Part shown: one piece after another, positions 25,123 to 33,322 of the stretch
Position numbering within the stretch: position 1 is the stretch's first letter
Layout of the letters: each line of letters starts with the position of its first letter
Assembly: GCF_000410535.2 (NCBI RefSeq)
Contig: NC_021490.2
Location: 62,001 to 126,000 of the forward strand
Origin: Treponema pallidum subsp. pallidum str. Nichols
Lineage (GTDB): Bacteria > Spirochaetota > Spirochaetia > Treponematales > Treponemataceae
Reading direction: 5' to 3'
DNA length: 64,000 nt
Notes under the pieces: generated by a model
Told to the model about the DNA's origin: nothing
The model's database searches: none
What the model saw: only the letters and a program-made list of their open reading frames with translations
Translations under genes and position numbers: made by a program

Positions 25123-27272
25123 GCGTGTTCGTTTCAGACGGTGCGCGCACAGGGAGCGTCTATGCACAGCTTGTCCGTGCGCCGCGCGTTGCAGGATTGC
25201 TGCTGAACATAGATATTCCCTCTCTCCCTGACGGGTACTCTTTTTATACTGCAGCACATATTCCCGGATGCAATGCCGTTCGGTGTGGGGAAAATACTGT
25301 GCCGGTTTTTGCGCATGGAGAGGTGGTGTACGCAGGGGAACCGGTGGGTATCCTCATTGGGCCTGATGAGCATGTGGTACGTAATTTAGTGCAAGATGTG
25401 GTGGTGCATACGTGCGCAGAGCGGGCCTGTGCGTCGGAAATACTCTGTGGAATCAGTGAAGGGGAACCCCTCGCTCAAAAGGTGGCGGTGCAAGGAGATG
25501 CAGAAACTGCTTTTAAACGCGCATCACACACGGTATGCTCCTCTTGTACATTTGAGCCGCGTGTACACTACTTTGCGGAAATGCCAGAAGTACAGGCACT
25601 ACCCGACGCGCACGGTCTGCACGTGTACGCTGCTACGCAGTGGCCTGCGCACATGAGAAAAACTATCGCGCAGGTACTGAATATTTCTGAGCATGCGGTG
25701 CACGTACATCCGCAGCAGGAAGCGCTTTCCTGTGATGGGAGAATATGGTTCCCCTCAGTGATGGCAAGTCAGGCGGCGCTTGCAGCCTATTGTGCGAAAA
25801 AGCCGGTACGCTTGTCTTTTTCCTTTCAAGAGTATGTGCAGTACTGTCCTAAGACTCCCAAGATTACCATTGCACATCGCACGGCGCTCAACGCCGCGCA
25901 TGCGGTAGAAGGTATGTTTGTTTTTATCTCCCTCGATGCAGGAGCGGGGAATTTATTGATCGATCGTATGGTTGCGCATATGGTCCATACTGCATTAGGA
26001 AATTATGAAATTCCTCGGTACCGCATTGAATGCACAGCGTTTCGTTCAAATGTTGGATTAACGGATGTTTTTAATGGATGGGCAGATGCATACACTTCTA
26101 ATGCATTAGAAATGCATATTAATCAGTTATGTGCTGAGCTTCATATATTCCCTGACGAGTGGCGTGTGGCGCACATGAAAGATACGCGGGAAACACAGCG
26201 TTTTGCGCGGTTGCTCGCCTATCTGTGTGAGGAAGGAGATTTTCGTCGAAAGCACGCAGCCTTCAGCATGGTCAATGCAGTACGAAAAGCACATGACACC
26301 CATGCCTGGCGTGGTATTGGACTCGCGTTGGGGTTTCAATATGATCCGTCTGCGATGTTAGCCCGTTCGGGTTTTTCCTATGTATTACAAATGACGCTGC
26401 ACACTGATGCGCGCATTGTGGTGCACAGCGTTCCGCTTTCTGATTCGTTTAAACGGGTAGTGGTTGCGTTTCTCATCAGAGAGTTTGCGTGTCTGGAGGA
26501 TGCGATCTTTTTTAAAAGTAGTGATGAGGCGTATGGCGTGGATCTGTTGGGTCCGTCTGTGGAATCAGTGGGGATGAGGGTGTTTGCACGGTTGGTGAGA
26601 AAGTGTGTACGAGCAATTCAGAGACAACGCTTCAGAAAGCCACTTCCTATCACGGTACAGGGGTCCTTTAACACGGCCAAGAAGGGGCAGGTGTATCAAG
26701 TGGTGACTGTTGCTAAGTCAGATGTTTCGGTGCCCGATGCGCAATCTGAGCAGTGTGCCTCAAAGGTACCTGTGACTGCTGATACTAGCGGAAAATGTGA
26801 GGATATGAACGGTTTTACCAAAATGCACGGAATGAGCACGCACACTCCTGCAGCCTGTATTATTGAACTCGAATTAGATGCGTTGTGCGTGCAACCTAAG
26901 ATTGTCAGGTTGTGGTTTGTTTGCGATCCTGGGTATGTCTTTTGTGAAAAAGATGTGTACCGTACCGTGAGTCGAAGCATTACTCGTGCGCTTTCGCACG
27001 TATCTGTAGAAAAGATTTGGGAGCGTGCGCGCACACCCGAGTATGTTATCATCGATCCATCCGATACTCCTCCCTATCACGTCACCCTTTTGAGTTCAAA
27101 TGCTGCTGCGCGTGCGGTGGGAACGGTTGCCGAAGGTATTGTTCCTGCTGCGTACTACGCAGCACTGCGGCAAATTTTGCCGATTTCTCAAAACGCTACC
27201 CATAAGGTTCCTTTTGTTGCGCGGGATATTTTTTATGAGATGTTTTCCCTCAGTGCAGACGATTCTCTATGA
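25119..27272 (+). CDS. Xanthine-dehydrogenase-like large subunit lacking molybdopterin motifs
   Basis: 717 aa, alignable from end to end with molybdenum hydroxylase large subunits: YAQLVRAPRVAGLLLNID, GEVVYAGEPVGILIG, RVHYFAEMPEVQALPD, VYAATQWPAHMRKTIAQVL, KKPVRLSFSFQEY. However, the conserved cofactor elements are changed: no GGxFGxK before the ASQAALAAY stretch, FRGFGxPQ reads FNGWADAY, and the catalytic Glu of the GE-P-P motif is Thr in RAVGTVAEG. The frame is intact, so it is translated but probably does not bind molybdopterin. The ATG overlaps the aminotransferase stop (ATGA); GGAAGAG is 7 nt upstream. Two partner subunits follow. Confidence 0.82.
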   Translation: MSVFVSDGARTGSVYAQLVRAPRVAGLLLNIDIPSLPDGYSFYTAAHIPGCNAVRCGENTVPVFAHGEVVYAGEPVGILIGPDEHVVRNLVQDVVVHTCAERACASEILCGISEGEPLAQKVAVQGDAETAFKRASHTVCSSCTFEPRVHYFAEMPEVQALPDAHGLHVYAATQWPAHMRKTIAQVLNISEHAVHVHPQQEALSCDGRIWFPSVMASQAALAAYCAKKPVRLSFSFQEYVQYCPKTPKITIAHRTALNAAHAVEGMFVFISLDAGAGNLLIDRMVAHMVHTALGNYEIPRYRIECTAFRSNVGLTDVFNGWADAYTSNALEMHINQLCAELHIFPDEWRVAHMKDTRETQRFARLLAYLCEEGDFRRKHAAFSMVNAVRKAHDTHAWRGIGLALGFQYDPSAMLARSGFSYVLQMTLHTDARIVVHSVPLSDSFKRVVVAFLIREFACLEDAIFFKSSDEAYGVDLLGPSVESVGMRVFARLVRKCVRAIQRQRFRKPLPITVQGSFNTAKKGQVYQVVTVAKSDVSVPDAQSEQCASKVPVTADTSGKCEDMNGFTKMHGMSTHTPAACIIELELDALCVQPKIVRLWFVCDPGYVFCEKDVYRTVSRSITRALSHVSVEKIWERARTPEYVIIDPSDTPPYHVTLLSSNAAARAVGTVAEGIVPAAYYAALRQILPISQNATHKVPFVARDIFYEMFSLSADDSL

Positions 27273-27736
27273 ATATTCGCTTTACGTTGAATACAGAACA
27301 GGTACATGTGGATGCTATGCCTCATGAGCGTCTTTCGACCGTTTTACGGAGATGTTTTCATCTTCCTTCGATAAAAGGTTCACACGGACATGGAGAGAAT
27401 GGCGCGTCTACCATTTTGTTTAATGGGGAGGCAGTATCCGCGTATATCATACCCTTTTTTCTTGCGCACGAAACACAGATAGTTACACTTGATTTTTTTC
27501 AAAAGACTAAAAGAGGACGGTGGATTGTTGCGTGCTTTGCGCAGCATCATATTTCTTTTTGTGGGTATTGCGATGCAGGAAAAATTCTCACCGCAGAGAG
27601 CTTATTACAAAGGAATTCTGTGCCCAACGAAGAAGAGGTAAGACACGCCTTTTCAGGCATGCAATGCCGGTGTACTGATATCAATGCGTTGATTCGAGCA
27701 CTTCAACGTATGCCTGCTTGTCATGAGTTTTCCTAA
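27269..27736 (+). CDS. Xanthine-dehydrogenase-like iron-sulfur subunit with only one intact cluster
   Basis: 155 aa, related to CoxS/XdhC-type two-cluster subunits. The N-terminal plant-ferredoxin domain aligns without gaps, but all four cysteine positions are replaced: His39, Asn44, Ser47 and Tyr59 (SHGHGENGASTILFNG corresponds to the usual GCGEGECGACTVLLDG). The C-terminal helical domain keeps its four cysteines: C98 and C101 in FCGYCDAG, C133 and C135 in MQCRCTD, with NEEEVRHAFSG between. So one 2Fe-2S cluster is expected. ATGA overlap with the large-subunit gene; 6 nt before the flavin subunit. Confidence 0.85.
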   Translation: MNIRFTLNTEQVHVDAMPHERLSTVLRRCFHLPSIKGSHGHGENGASTILFNGEAVSAYIIPFFLAHETQIVTLDFFQKTKRGRWIVACFAQHHISFCGYCDAGKILTAESLLQRNSVPNEEEVRHAFSGMQCRCTDINALIRALQRMPACHEFS

Positions 27737-27742
27737 AACTGT

Positions 27743-28591
27743 ATGCATCTGTATAAGAACTCAGAATCAAGTGTTATTTATTACGTAAAAAGTTTGGGTC
27801 AATTGTGTGCGGTACTACGTAACGTCGCGCAGGTACAGCCAGTTGGGGGTGGAACGGGCTTGGTGCAATATCAGATAACCCCGGTTTTAACGTTGCCTTC
27901 ACATTTGGTTGTTCTAAACGGTGTACCAGAGTTGAAAGATATTTCTAAAACTGAGCACTTTCTTGAGTTTGGTGGTGCTGTGTCGTTGCAAGCAATTGTG
28001 CGATTGGGAAGAAAAAATATTCCCGTGGCACTGCACGAGGCACTGTCGCACGCAGCAAATCCTGGGATACGGACTCTGGCCACTATTGGGGGGAATATTG
28101 CAGGTACGCGTCCGCATGCTTCTGCTCTTGCGCCGCTTATCGCGCTTGATGCAAAAATGGAGGTGCGGACTGGACATGAAAACTTTTGGATTTCTGTGGC
28201 ACACTATGCACATGCGCGTTCTGACACGCTGCGACACCGGAGTCATGTAATTACCCGTATTCGCCTTCCAACAGATTACTGGGACTTTTCCTACTACAGA
28301 CGTATTGGGTCGCGTGCATTATTTGGTGAACGTGCCGATTTCGTGTTTCTTGCACAGCAGCAGAAAAACGCGTTGTCTGAAATGCGTATGGTATTTTTTT
28401 CAGATGTAGTAATGAGAAATAGAGAATTTGACAATTTGCTGTTAGGCAGAGCGATTCCTCTTTCTGCAGGGGATATTGCGGCAATCGTATATCGAAGCAG
28501 AGAGTTCTTTGCGCCTGAATCCTTTAAGAGTGCGTACATCGCGCACTGCTTCTTTCATCTGCTGGAAGACTGTTTGCGCCGCTTAAGATGA
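27743..28591 (+). CDS. Xanthine-dehydrogenase-like FAD-binding subunit
   Basis: 282 aa. The two FAD signatures are intact: QPVGGGTGLVQ (about 31-41, equal to the AGGTDL loop) and ATIGGNIAGTRPHASALAP (about 113-131). FLEFGGAVSLQAI and HAANPGIRTLATIGG follow family order. The C-terminal domain is weakly conserved. The start ATG has no good ribosome-binding site and may depend on coupling to the upstream gene 6 nt away. Of the three subunits this one is the least degenerate, so the complex is probably still a flavoprotein. Confidence 0.85.
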   Translation: MHLYKNSESSVIYYVKSLGQLCAVLRNVAQVQPVGGGTGLVQYQITPVLTLPSHLVVLNGVPELKDISKTEHFLEFGGAVSLQAIVRLGRKNIPVALHEALSHAANPGIRTLATIGGNIAGTRPHASALAPLIALDAKMEVRTGHENFWISVAHYAHARSDTLRHRSHVITRIRLPTDYWDFSYYRRIGSRALFGERADFVFLAQQQKNALSEMRMVFFSDVVMRNREFDNLLLGRAIPLSAGDIAAIVYRSREFFAPESFKSAYIAHCFFHLLEDCLRRLR

Positions 28592-28637
28592 AGCTACAGG
28601 TGGCGAGTTTTACCCAGGCACGCGCAAACAGCTGACG

Positions 28638-30224
28638 CTAAAGACCGAGTTTTTTCATTTTGCTTTGCAATGTACTTGGCTTAAGACCAAGAATTTCTGC
28701 TGCGCCATTTGCTCCGTATATCTTACCGTTGCTTGCATCAAGCGCCGCTTGAATTGCTGCGCGTTGCGCCTGATGAAAGTTGACCACCAGCGTAGTTTCT
28801 TCCTTTTTCCCCTGTGTGCATCGCACCATGCAAGAGCTATCGCGTATGCACAGAGGTATAGCTGGTTGAACGCTTTCTGACACTTCGGTGTGCTCCCGAG
28901 GATAGACAGTAGTCTGCGTGCCGGATTCCGGGGTCCTACATACAAGGTGTTCTGCGCCGATGGTATCTCCGCGTGCAAGAAGTGCAGCACGCTCGAGTAG
29001 GTTGCGTAACTCACGCACATTGCCAGGAAACGTGAGCGAGAAGATTTTCTTAAACGCGCTGGGAGAAAGCTGAGTGCGCTCAAACCCCGGGCGGGTCTTA
29101 ATTTTTTGGATAAAATGCTCCGCTAGAAGCGCAACGTCTTCTGCACGCTCGCGCAAAGGGGGGAGACTGAGGGGAAAAACATCGAGCCGGTAGAGGAGGT
29201 CTTCCCTGAATTTCCCTTGGGTGACTGCTTCTGAAAGGTTGATATTCGTAGCTGCAATAATGCGAACCGAGACGCTTACCGAACGCTCCCCTCCAACGCG
29301 CTCAAATACTCCGTCTTGGAGTACGCGGAGGAGCTTCGGTTGCAGTTCCAGGGGGAGATCTCCGACCTCATCGAGAAAAAGGGTGCCACCGTGAGCCAGT
29401 TCAAATCTTCCCCGATGGGTGCCGACCGCACCTGAGAAGGCACCTTTTTCATGTCCGAATAATTCGCTTTCTGCAAGGCTATGGACGAGTGCTGAGCAAT
29501 TGACGGGGACGAAGGGCTTGTCGCTGCGGGTGGAAAGTTGGTGAACGGTTCGCGCAACAAGCTCCTTTCCAGTGCCGGTTTCTCCACAAACAAGGACAGG
29601 GAGGTCAGAGGCTGCTACGAGCTTTATAGCATCGAGTGTGCGTGTCCAAGCAGGAGAGGTTCCGATCATATTTTTAAATGCAGGTGATTGGGGAGCTAAG
29701 AGCGCATTTCGTTCGGTCAAAAGAGCGTGACTCTTTTGACTCAGTGTCTCGGACGCGTCGGTCTGGGCTACTGCGAGCGAGATAAGTTTAGAAAGAGTAG
29801 TAATGAAGCGTACAACGTCTGGGGTAAACTGCTCGCACAGGCGATGGTCGAGCGTGAGCATGCCAATGGGAGTATCATCGATGTAAAGCGGCGCGATGAG
29901 ACAGGAATGATTTTGGGGCATGGGAATAAGCTCTGTGTAGGTATCAGTGTGGGCAAGCGTCGGATCGAAAAGGTATGGACTCTTCTGTGATAGGATGCGC
30001 GCAAGATCCTGCCTTTTGGTGAGGTCTATGGTGTGGTGTTGGAGGCGGGGAGTGTACAGGGGACCACGCGCCTTGCGAACTCGCAGTATTTGAGAAGATT
30101 CAAAGCTGAGGACCACGGCTAGCTCGTAACGGGCAATCTCATAGAGGGCGTCCAGAATCATTTCCAGCGACTTTTCCGCAGGCAGGGGGGAGAGCGCGCG
30201 TGCAGGACAGCCCGAACAGTTCAT
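28638..30224 (-). CDS. Sigma-54 enhancer-binding transcriptional activator (GAF, AAA+, Fis-type HTH)
   Basis: 528 aa. An N-terminal GAF-like sensor domain (about 15-160) precedes the AAA+ module with Walker A GETGTGKE (214-221), Walker B GGTLFLDEVGDLP and the sigma-54 loop GAFSGA (261-266), where Ser replaces the usual Thr of GAFTGA. FPGNVRELRNLLERA is the C-terminal end of the module. The tail (AAEILGLKPSTLQSKMKKLGL) is a Fis-like DNA-binding helix-turn-helix. ATG 30224 (MNCSGCPARAL, a possible redox or metal Cys pair) lacks a Shine-Dalgarno sequence and has TATACT 8 nt upstream; ATG 30272 is possible. Convergent with the flavoprotein genes. Confidence 0.9.
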   Translation of the reverse strand: MNCSGCPARALSPLPAEKSLEMILDALYEIARYELAVVLSFESSQILRVRKARGPLYTPRLQHHTIDLTKRQDLARILSQKSPYLFDPTLAHTDTYTELIPMPQNHSCLIAPLYIDDTPIGMLTLDHRLCEQFTPDVVRFITTLSKLISLAVAQTDASETLSQKSHALLTERNALLAPQSPAFKNMIGTSPAWTRTLDAIKLVAASDLPVLVCGETGTGKELVARTVHQLSTRSDKPFVPVNCSALVHSLAESELFGHEKGAFSGAVGTHRGRFELAHGGTLFLDEVGDLPLELQPKLLRVLQDGVFERVGGERSVSVSVRIIAATNINLSEAVTQGKFREDLLYRLDVFPLSLPPLRERAEDVALLAEHFIQKIKTRPGFERTQLSPSAFKKIFSLTFPGNVRELRNLLERAALLARGDTIGAEHLVCRTPESGTQTTVYPREHTEVSESVQPAIPLCIRDSSCMVRCTQGKKEETTLVVNFHQAQRAAIQAALDASNGKIYGANGAAEILGLKPSTLQSKMKKLGL

Positions 30225-30232
30225 GGGGCCCG

Positions 30233-30262
30233 AGTATAGAAGAAAAAGGCATATCCGTGCAA
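30233..30262 (-). promoter_or_regulatory. Possible promoter of the sigma-54 activator gene
   Basis: TATACT (30233-30238, minus strand) ends 8 nt before ATG 30224; a weak TTGCAC lies 18 nt upstream of it (30257-30262). Confidence 0.4.
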
Positions 30263-30346
30263 TTCTCCGCATGGAGCCTGTGGGCGTGTCGTGTGCAGGG
30301 TATGGTATTTGTTTTTCGAATCCTTTTCCTCGCGTTTTTTATGGGG

Positions 30347-30352
30347 TATAAT
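30347..30352 (+). promoter_or_regulatory. -10 element 7 nt before the glycosidase-like gene
   Basis: Perfect TATAAT, then 7 nt, then ATG 30360. There is no Shine-Dalgarno sequence between and no clear -35. Confidence 0.45.
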
Positions 30353-30359
30353 CGCGCGC

Positions 30360-32369
30360 ATGAGACGCGTGTGGATAAGTGTTCTGATGTTTCCTTGCGT
30401 ATGGGCAAATGCGCAGGGAGAATTTCTCGCAGGCGGTGCAAAGGGATTGTACCGTATTACTCCTTACGCTCAAGACGTACTGCTCTCTGGCGTTTCGGTT
30501 AGCAAGATTATTGCTGCGGGAGAGAACTGGTTCTTGCTTACGTCTCGAGGTGTCATGACCTCGCGCGACTTAAGGACTTTCGCGCACGTGGGTGAGCAAC
30601 TACCAAAGAAGGTAGTGAAGAAGATAGTCGATCGGGAAAAGGTTTTTGTGTCTCAGCCGCAGCCATTGAAAGATCTTGAGGTACATCCGGATAACGGAGC
30701 GGTTTTGGTTACCGCTACCAATGACGCAGTGTTTCTCAGCAAAAATGGGGGACGGACTTGGCAAAATCTGGGCTGTAATGCAAACAGCAGTGGGATTAAG
30801 GCGGTCGCGGTGCTCGATTTTCCTGATGAAACGGGTAAGCCAGTGCTTACCGTGTTTGTTTCGCATTCCCTGCGTGGTATTGCGTGGATGCAGCCAGAGA
30901 AAGGTCGTTTTTGGACTGATATTAGCGCTACGCTTGCGCTTGGTCCTGAAGCCACTGAAGAAATCTCAGACATTGCGGTGCGCAGGAGCGTGCATGGCAA
31001 TGAGCTTTTTGCAAGCTACACGTTCGTGCCCAAGATCGTACGCCTTAACTGGGCCAAAAAACGCTTTCAGGACGTACGTGTGTGGACGGCTGCGCTGAAA
31101 GATGCGCGCTGCATTGATGGATTGAGTGCGTCTGTCGCTTCGCTCGTTGGGTGTCGGGATGGTAGTTTGTTTGAGATCCCCCTCATTATGCCTCGCCCCT
31201 TCGATTTGGCGCGTCTTGAACAGGATTTGCGTCGGATCCCGGATCAAATCTTATGTGCGTGGGTTCCGCGTCATGTGTCACAGACGGGTGATGCGCTGTC
31301 TCTTTCTGAGTTATGGCTTTTGCACGACCGGTCTAGTCTTGCAAAAGAGGGACGTTTTGCGCGGGCAGATTTGAAAAAGGGTATCTACGTACCGGCGCAT
31401 CACATTAAGGATCCTAAGCTTCGTGCAATGCACTTCAAAACGATTGCGGACAATAAACTTAATATGCTTGTGTACGACATGAAGGATGAGCTTGGAATGG
31501 TGCGTTATCAGTCGCAAGATCCATTTGTGCGATCGGTCGGTGCAGTTCGTCCTTTTGTTGATATGAAGACGTTTGTGAAGCAGGCAAAGGAAAAAAAGTT
31601 GTACCTAATAGCACGTATTGTGGTGTTTAAGGACAAGTATTTGTTCCGTTGGAATGGCTTTGAGCTTGCGGTTAAGGCGGGTGGTAAGCCTTGGCAGGGG
31701 TATAAAAACGGAGCGCTCCGTAAGGAAGAAATTCACGAGCATTGGGTGGATCCGTACAACGAAAAGGTGTGGCGGTACAATGTCGCCATCGCGAAAGAAG
31801 CAATTGAGTTTGGCTTCGATGAGGTACAGTTCGATTATATTCGGTTCCCTACCGACGGAGATAACCTTCACCAGGCGGAGTATCCGGCAAGAGAGTCCGG
31901 GATGGATAGGGAGAGTGCGTTGATGTCGTTCCTGGCGTACGCGCGCGAGCGCATAGACGCGCCAATCTCCATTGATATCTACGGAGCGAACGGGTGGTAC
32001 CGTACAGGCGCGCGCACGGGCCAGGACGTGGAACTGCTAGCTGAGTATGTGGATGTGATCTGCCCGATGTTCTACCCCAGCCACTTTAGCCAGAGCTTCC
32101 TAGCTTACGCGCCTGCGCAGGAGCGTCCCTATCGCATCTACTACTACGGCGCGTACCGCAACCGGGTGCTGGCCCGCAACCGGGTGGTCATCCGACCCTG
32201 GGTGCAGGCCTTCTACCTACCGGTCTCTTACGACCGGGCGTACTACGGCGAGGATTACGTGCAGCGCCAGGTGGCTGGCATCCGCGAATCAATCGATGAA
32301 GGATACACGTACTGGAACAACTCAGGGCGTTACTCAGACGTCCGGCCCGACGGCGCGCGCCTCCGTTAG
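30360..32369 (+). CDS. Exported glycoside-hydrolase-like protein with an N-terminal propeller-like region
   Basis: 669 aa. Signal peptide MRRVWISVLMFPCVWANA, cleaved near residue 18. Residues 20-330 look beta-rich, with an Asp-box-like SKNGGRTWQNLG and repeated short beta segments, suggesting a propeller. From about 340, KGIYVPAHHIKDP, KLNMLVYDMKDELG, LYLIARIVVFKD, WVDPYNEKVWRYN, FDEVQFDYIRFPTDG and ISIDIYGANGWYRT match the putative TIM-barrel glycosidase family once called DUF4015, with the acidic DEVQFDYIRFP strand. The substrate is unknown; peptidoglycan or host glycans are guesses. The start codon has a -10 but no ribosome-binding site. The last 400 nt are distinctly GC-rich. Confidence 0.75.
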   Translation: MRRVWISVLMFPCVWANAQGEFLAGGAKGLYRITPYAQDVLLSGVSVSKIIAAGENWFLLTSRGVMTSRDLRTFAHVGEQLPKKVVKKIVDREKVFVSQPQPLKDLEVHPDNGAVLVTATNDAVFLSKNGGRTWQNLGCNANSSGIKAVAVLDFPDETGKPVLTVFVSHSLRGIAWMQPEKGRFWTDISATLALGPEATEEISDIAVRRSVHGNELFASYTFVPKIVRLNWAKKRFQDVRVWTAALKDARCIDGLSASVASLVGCRDGSLFEIPLIMPRPFDLARLEQDLRRIPDQILCAWVPRHVSQTGDALSLSELWLLHDRSSLAKEGRFARADLKKGIYVPAHHIKDPKLRAMHFKTIADNKLNMLVYDMKDELGMVRYQSQDPFVRSVGAVRPFVDMKTFVKQAKEKKLYLIARIVVFKDKYLFRWNGFELAVKAGGKPWQGYKNGALRKEEIHEHWVDPYNEKVWRYNVAIAKEAIEFGFDEVQFDYIRFPTDGDNLHQAEYPARESGMDRESALMSFLAYARERIDAPISIDIYGANGWYRTGARTGQDVELLAEYVDVICPMFYPSHFSQSFLAYAPAQERPYRIYYYGAYRNRVLARNRVVIRPWVQAFYLPVSYDRAYYGEDYVQRQVAGIRESIDEGYTYWNNSGRYSDVRPDGARLR

Positions 32370-32395
32370 CCGCCAAGGCAACCCGGCGAGCGGAC

Positions 32396-32415
32396 GCCCC
32401 TTGTTGGGCCGTTTT
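32396..32415 (+). terminator. Possible rho-independent terminator
   Basis: GCCC (32396-32399), loop, GGGC (32406-32409), then CG and TTTT. It lies 27 nt after the glycosidase-like gene and before the convergent small gene. The stem is short. Confidence 0.35.
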
Positions 32416-32448
32416 CCCACACAGGACCGAAAATCAGCGTCCGTCCTC

Positions 32449-32682
32449 TCAGGAGAAGAACTTCTCTAGCTCGCCTATGTCCGCAGTCCTAAAAAGCTCG
32501 CTGCTGTCCTCGTCAAGGATAACAACCATTGGAACGCTACCTATACCGAAATCCGAGACCAACTTGGCCCCTTCGGGGGAAGTCGATTCAGCAATCTTTT
32601 TTTCTACATCTGGCAGACCACTGCAATACTCGCGCAGGCGCGCGCTCGCCTCGTCTGCCCCTACCACAGCGTTGACAACCAT
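32449..32682 (-). CDS. Small thioredoxin-fold-like protein without CxxC
   Basis: 77 aa. The segment KLVSDFGIGSVPMVVILDED has the cis-proline (SVPMVVI) and following strand of thioredoxin-like proteins, and the C terminus LFRTADIGELEKFFS fits the last strand and helix. There is no CxxC; a single Cys occurs in REYCSGLP. A redox role is therefore uncertain; it could be a binding version of the fold. GGAGGGAG lies 6 nt before the ATG. A C9 run (G9 in its transcript) lies 40-48 nt upstream, a possible length-variable control site. Confidence 0.7.
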   Translation of the reverse strand: MVVNAVVGADEASARLREYCSGLPDVEKKIAESTSPEGAKLVSDFGIGSVPMVVILDEDSSELFRTADIGELEKFFS

Positions 32683-32721
32683 AGCAAACTCCCTCCGTTT
32701 CCGTCAGTCTGGGGCTTACCA

Positions 32722-32730
32722 CCCCCCCCC
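32722..32730 (-). repeat. Poly-C tract (C9; G9 in the transcribed direction)
   Basis: Nine C in the 113-nt gap between the EIIA gene and the thioredoxin-like gene, 40-48 nt before the latter's start. Its position near the expected promoter or leader suggests phase variation. Confidence 0.75.
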
Positions 32731-32795
32731 TGCACCGATACCGCACAAGCTACGCGAGTTCAGTCAACTCGGCGCACAGCACACGCAAAAGACCG

Positions 32796-33242
32796 CTACT
32801 CGGTGAGGATTTTAATAACCTCCGCTTTACTTGTTGCATCAAGGATCTCCCGACGTTTCTCAGAACTCTTAAACAGGAGACTGATCTCAGCCAAGAACTG
32901 CAGGTGCGGACCAGTGACGTCAAGTGGAGAAAGGGTCATTATGAAAATACGACAAGGTTCTTGATCCAAAGAGTCGAAGTCAACCGGACTGTCAGAAACA
33001 CCAACCCCTGCAACCAGACTACTCACTGAATTAGTTTTACCGTGGGGTATGGCAATGCCATGCTTCATCCCCGTAGACATTTTTCGCTCTCGATCGAGCA
33101 CACACTCCCGCGCAGCAACCTTGTCGCTCACCCTTCCTGCACGGACGAACATCTCGAGCATTTCGTCGATGATCTCCTCCTTGGTAGAACCCTTCAGGTG
33201 CAGGCTTACGGTTTCCGGCGTCAACACGGTCTCCAAATTCAT
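32796..33242 (-). CDS. ptsN: PTS EIIA domain protein, nitrogen/fructose type
   Basis: 148 aa. Phosphoryl-accepting EIIA-Ntr-like protein; His67 in KHGIAIPHGKT is the phosphorylation site, and SLVAGVGVSDSPVDFDSLDQEP and LDVTGPHLQFLAEIS complete the family pattern. There is no EIIB or EIIC nearby, so a regulatory role in a sugar-transport-free phosphorelay is more likely than sugar uptake (family knowledge). The ATG lacks a spaced ribosome-binding site and stands 6 nt after a -10. Divergent from the PilZ gene, whose promoter faces away 46 nt upstream. Confidence 0.9.
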   Translation of the reverse strand: MNLETVLTPETVSLHLKGSTKEEIIDEMLEMFVRAGRVSDKVAARECVLDRERKMSTGMKHGIAIPHGKTNSVSSLVAGVGVSDSPVDFDSLDQEPCRIFIMTLSPLDVTGPHLQFLAEISLLFKSSEKRREILDATSKAEVIKILTE

Positions 33243-33248
33243 TCCCCC

Positions 33249-33277
33249 AAGCTAAAAACTCTCAAAGGAAAAGTCAA
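33249..33277 (-). promoter_or_regulatory. Promoter of the EIIA gene, 6 nt from the start codon
   Basis: TTGACT (33272-33277) and TAGCTT (33249-33254), spacer 17 nt, minus strand. The ATG begins at 33242 and no Shine-Dalgarno sequence fits. Confidence 0.55.
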
Positions 33278-33322
33278 GCTTTTTGGAAAAGCTCCCCACG
33301 CTCTTTCCGCTCCCAGGATATC

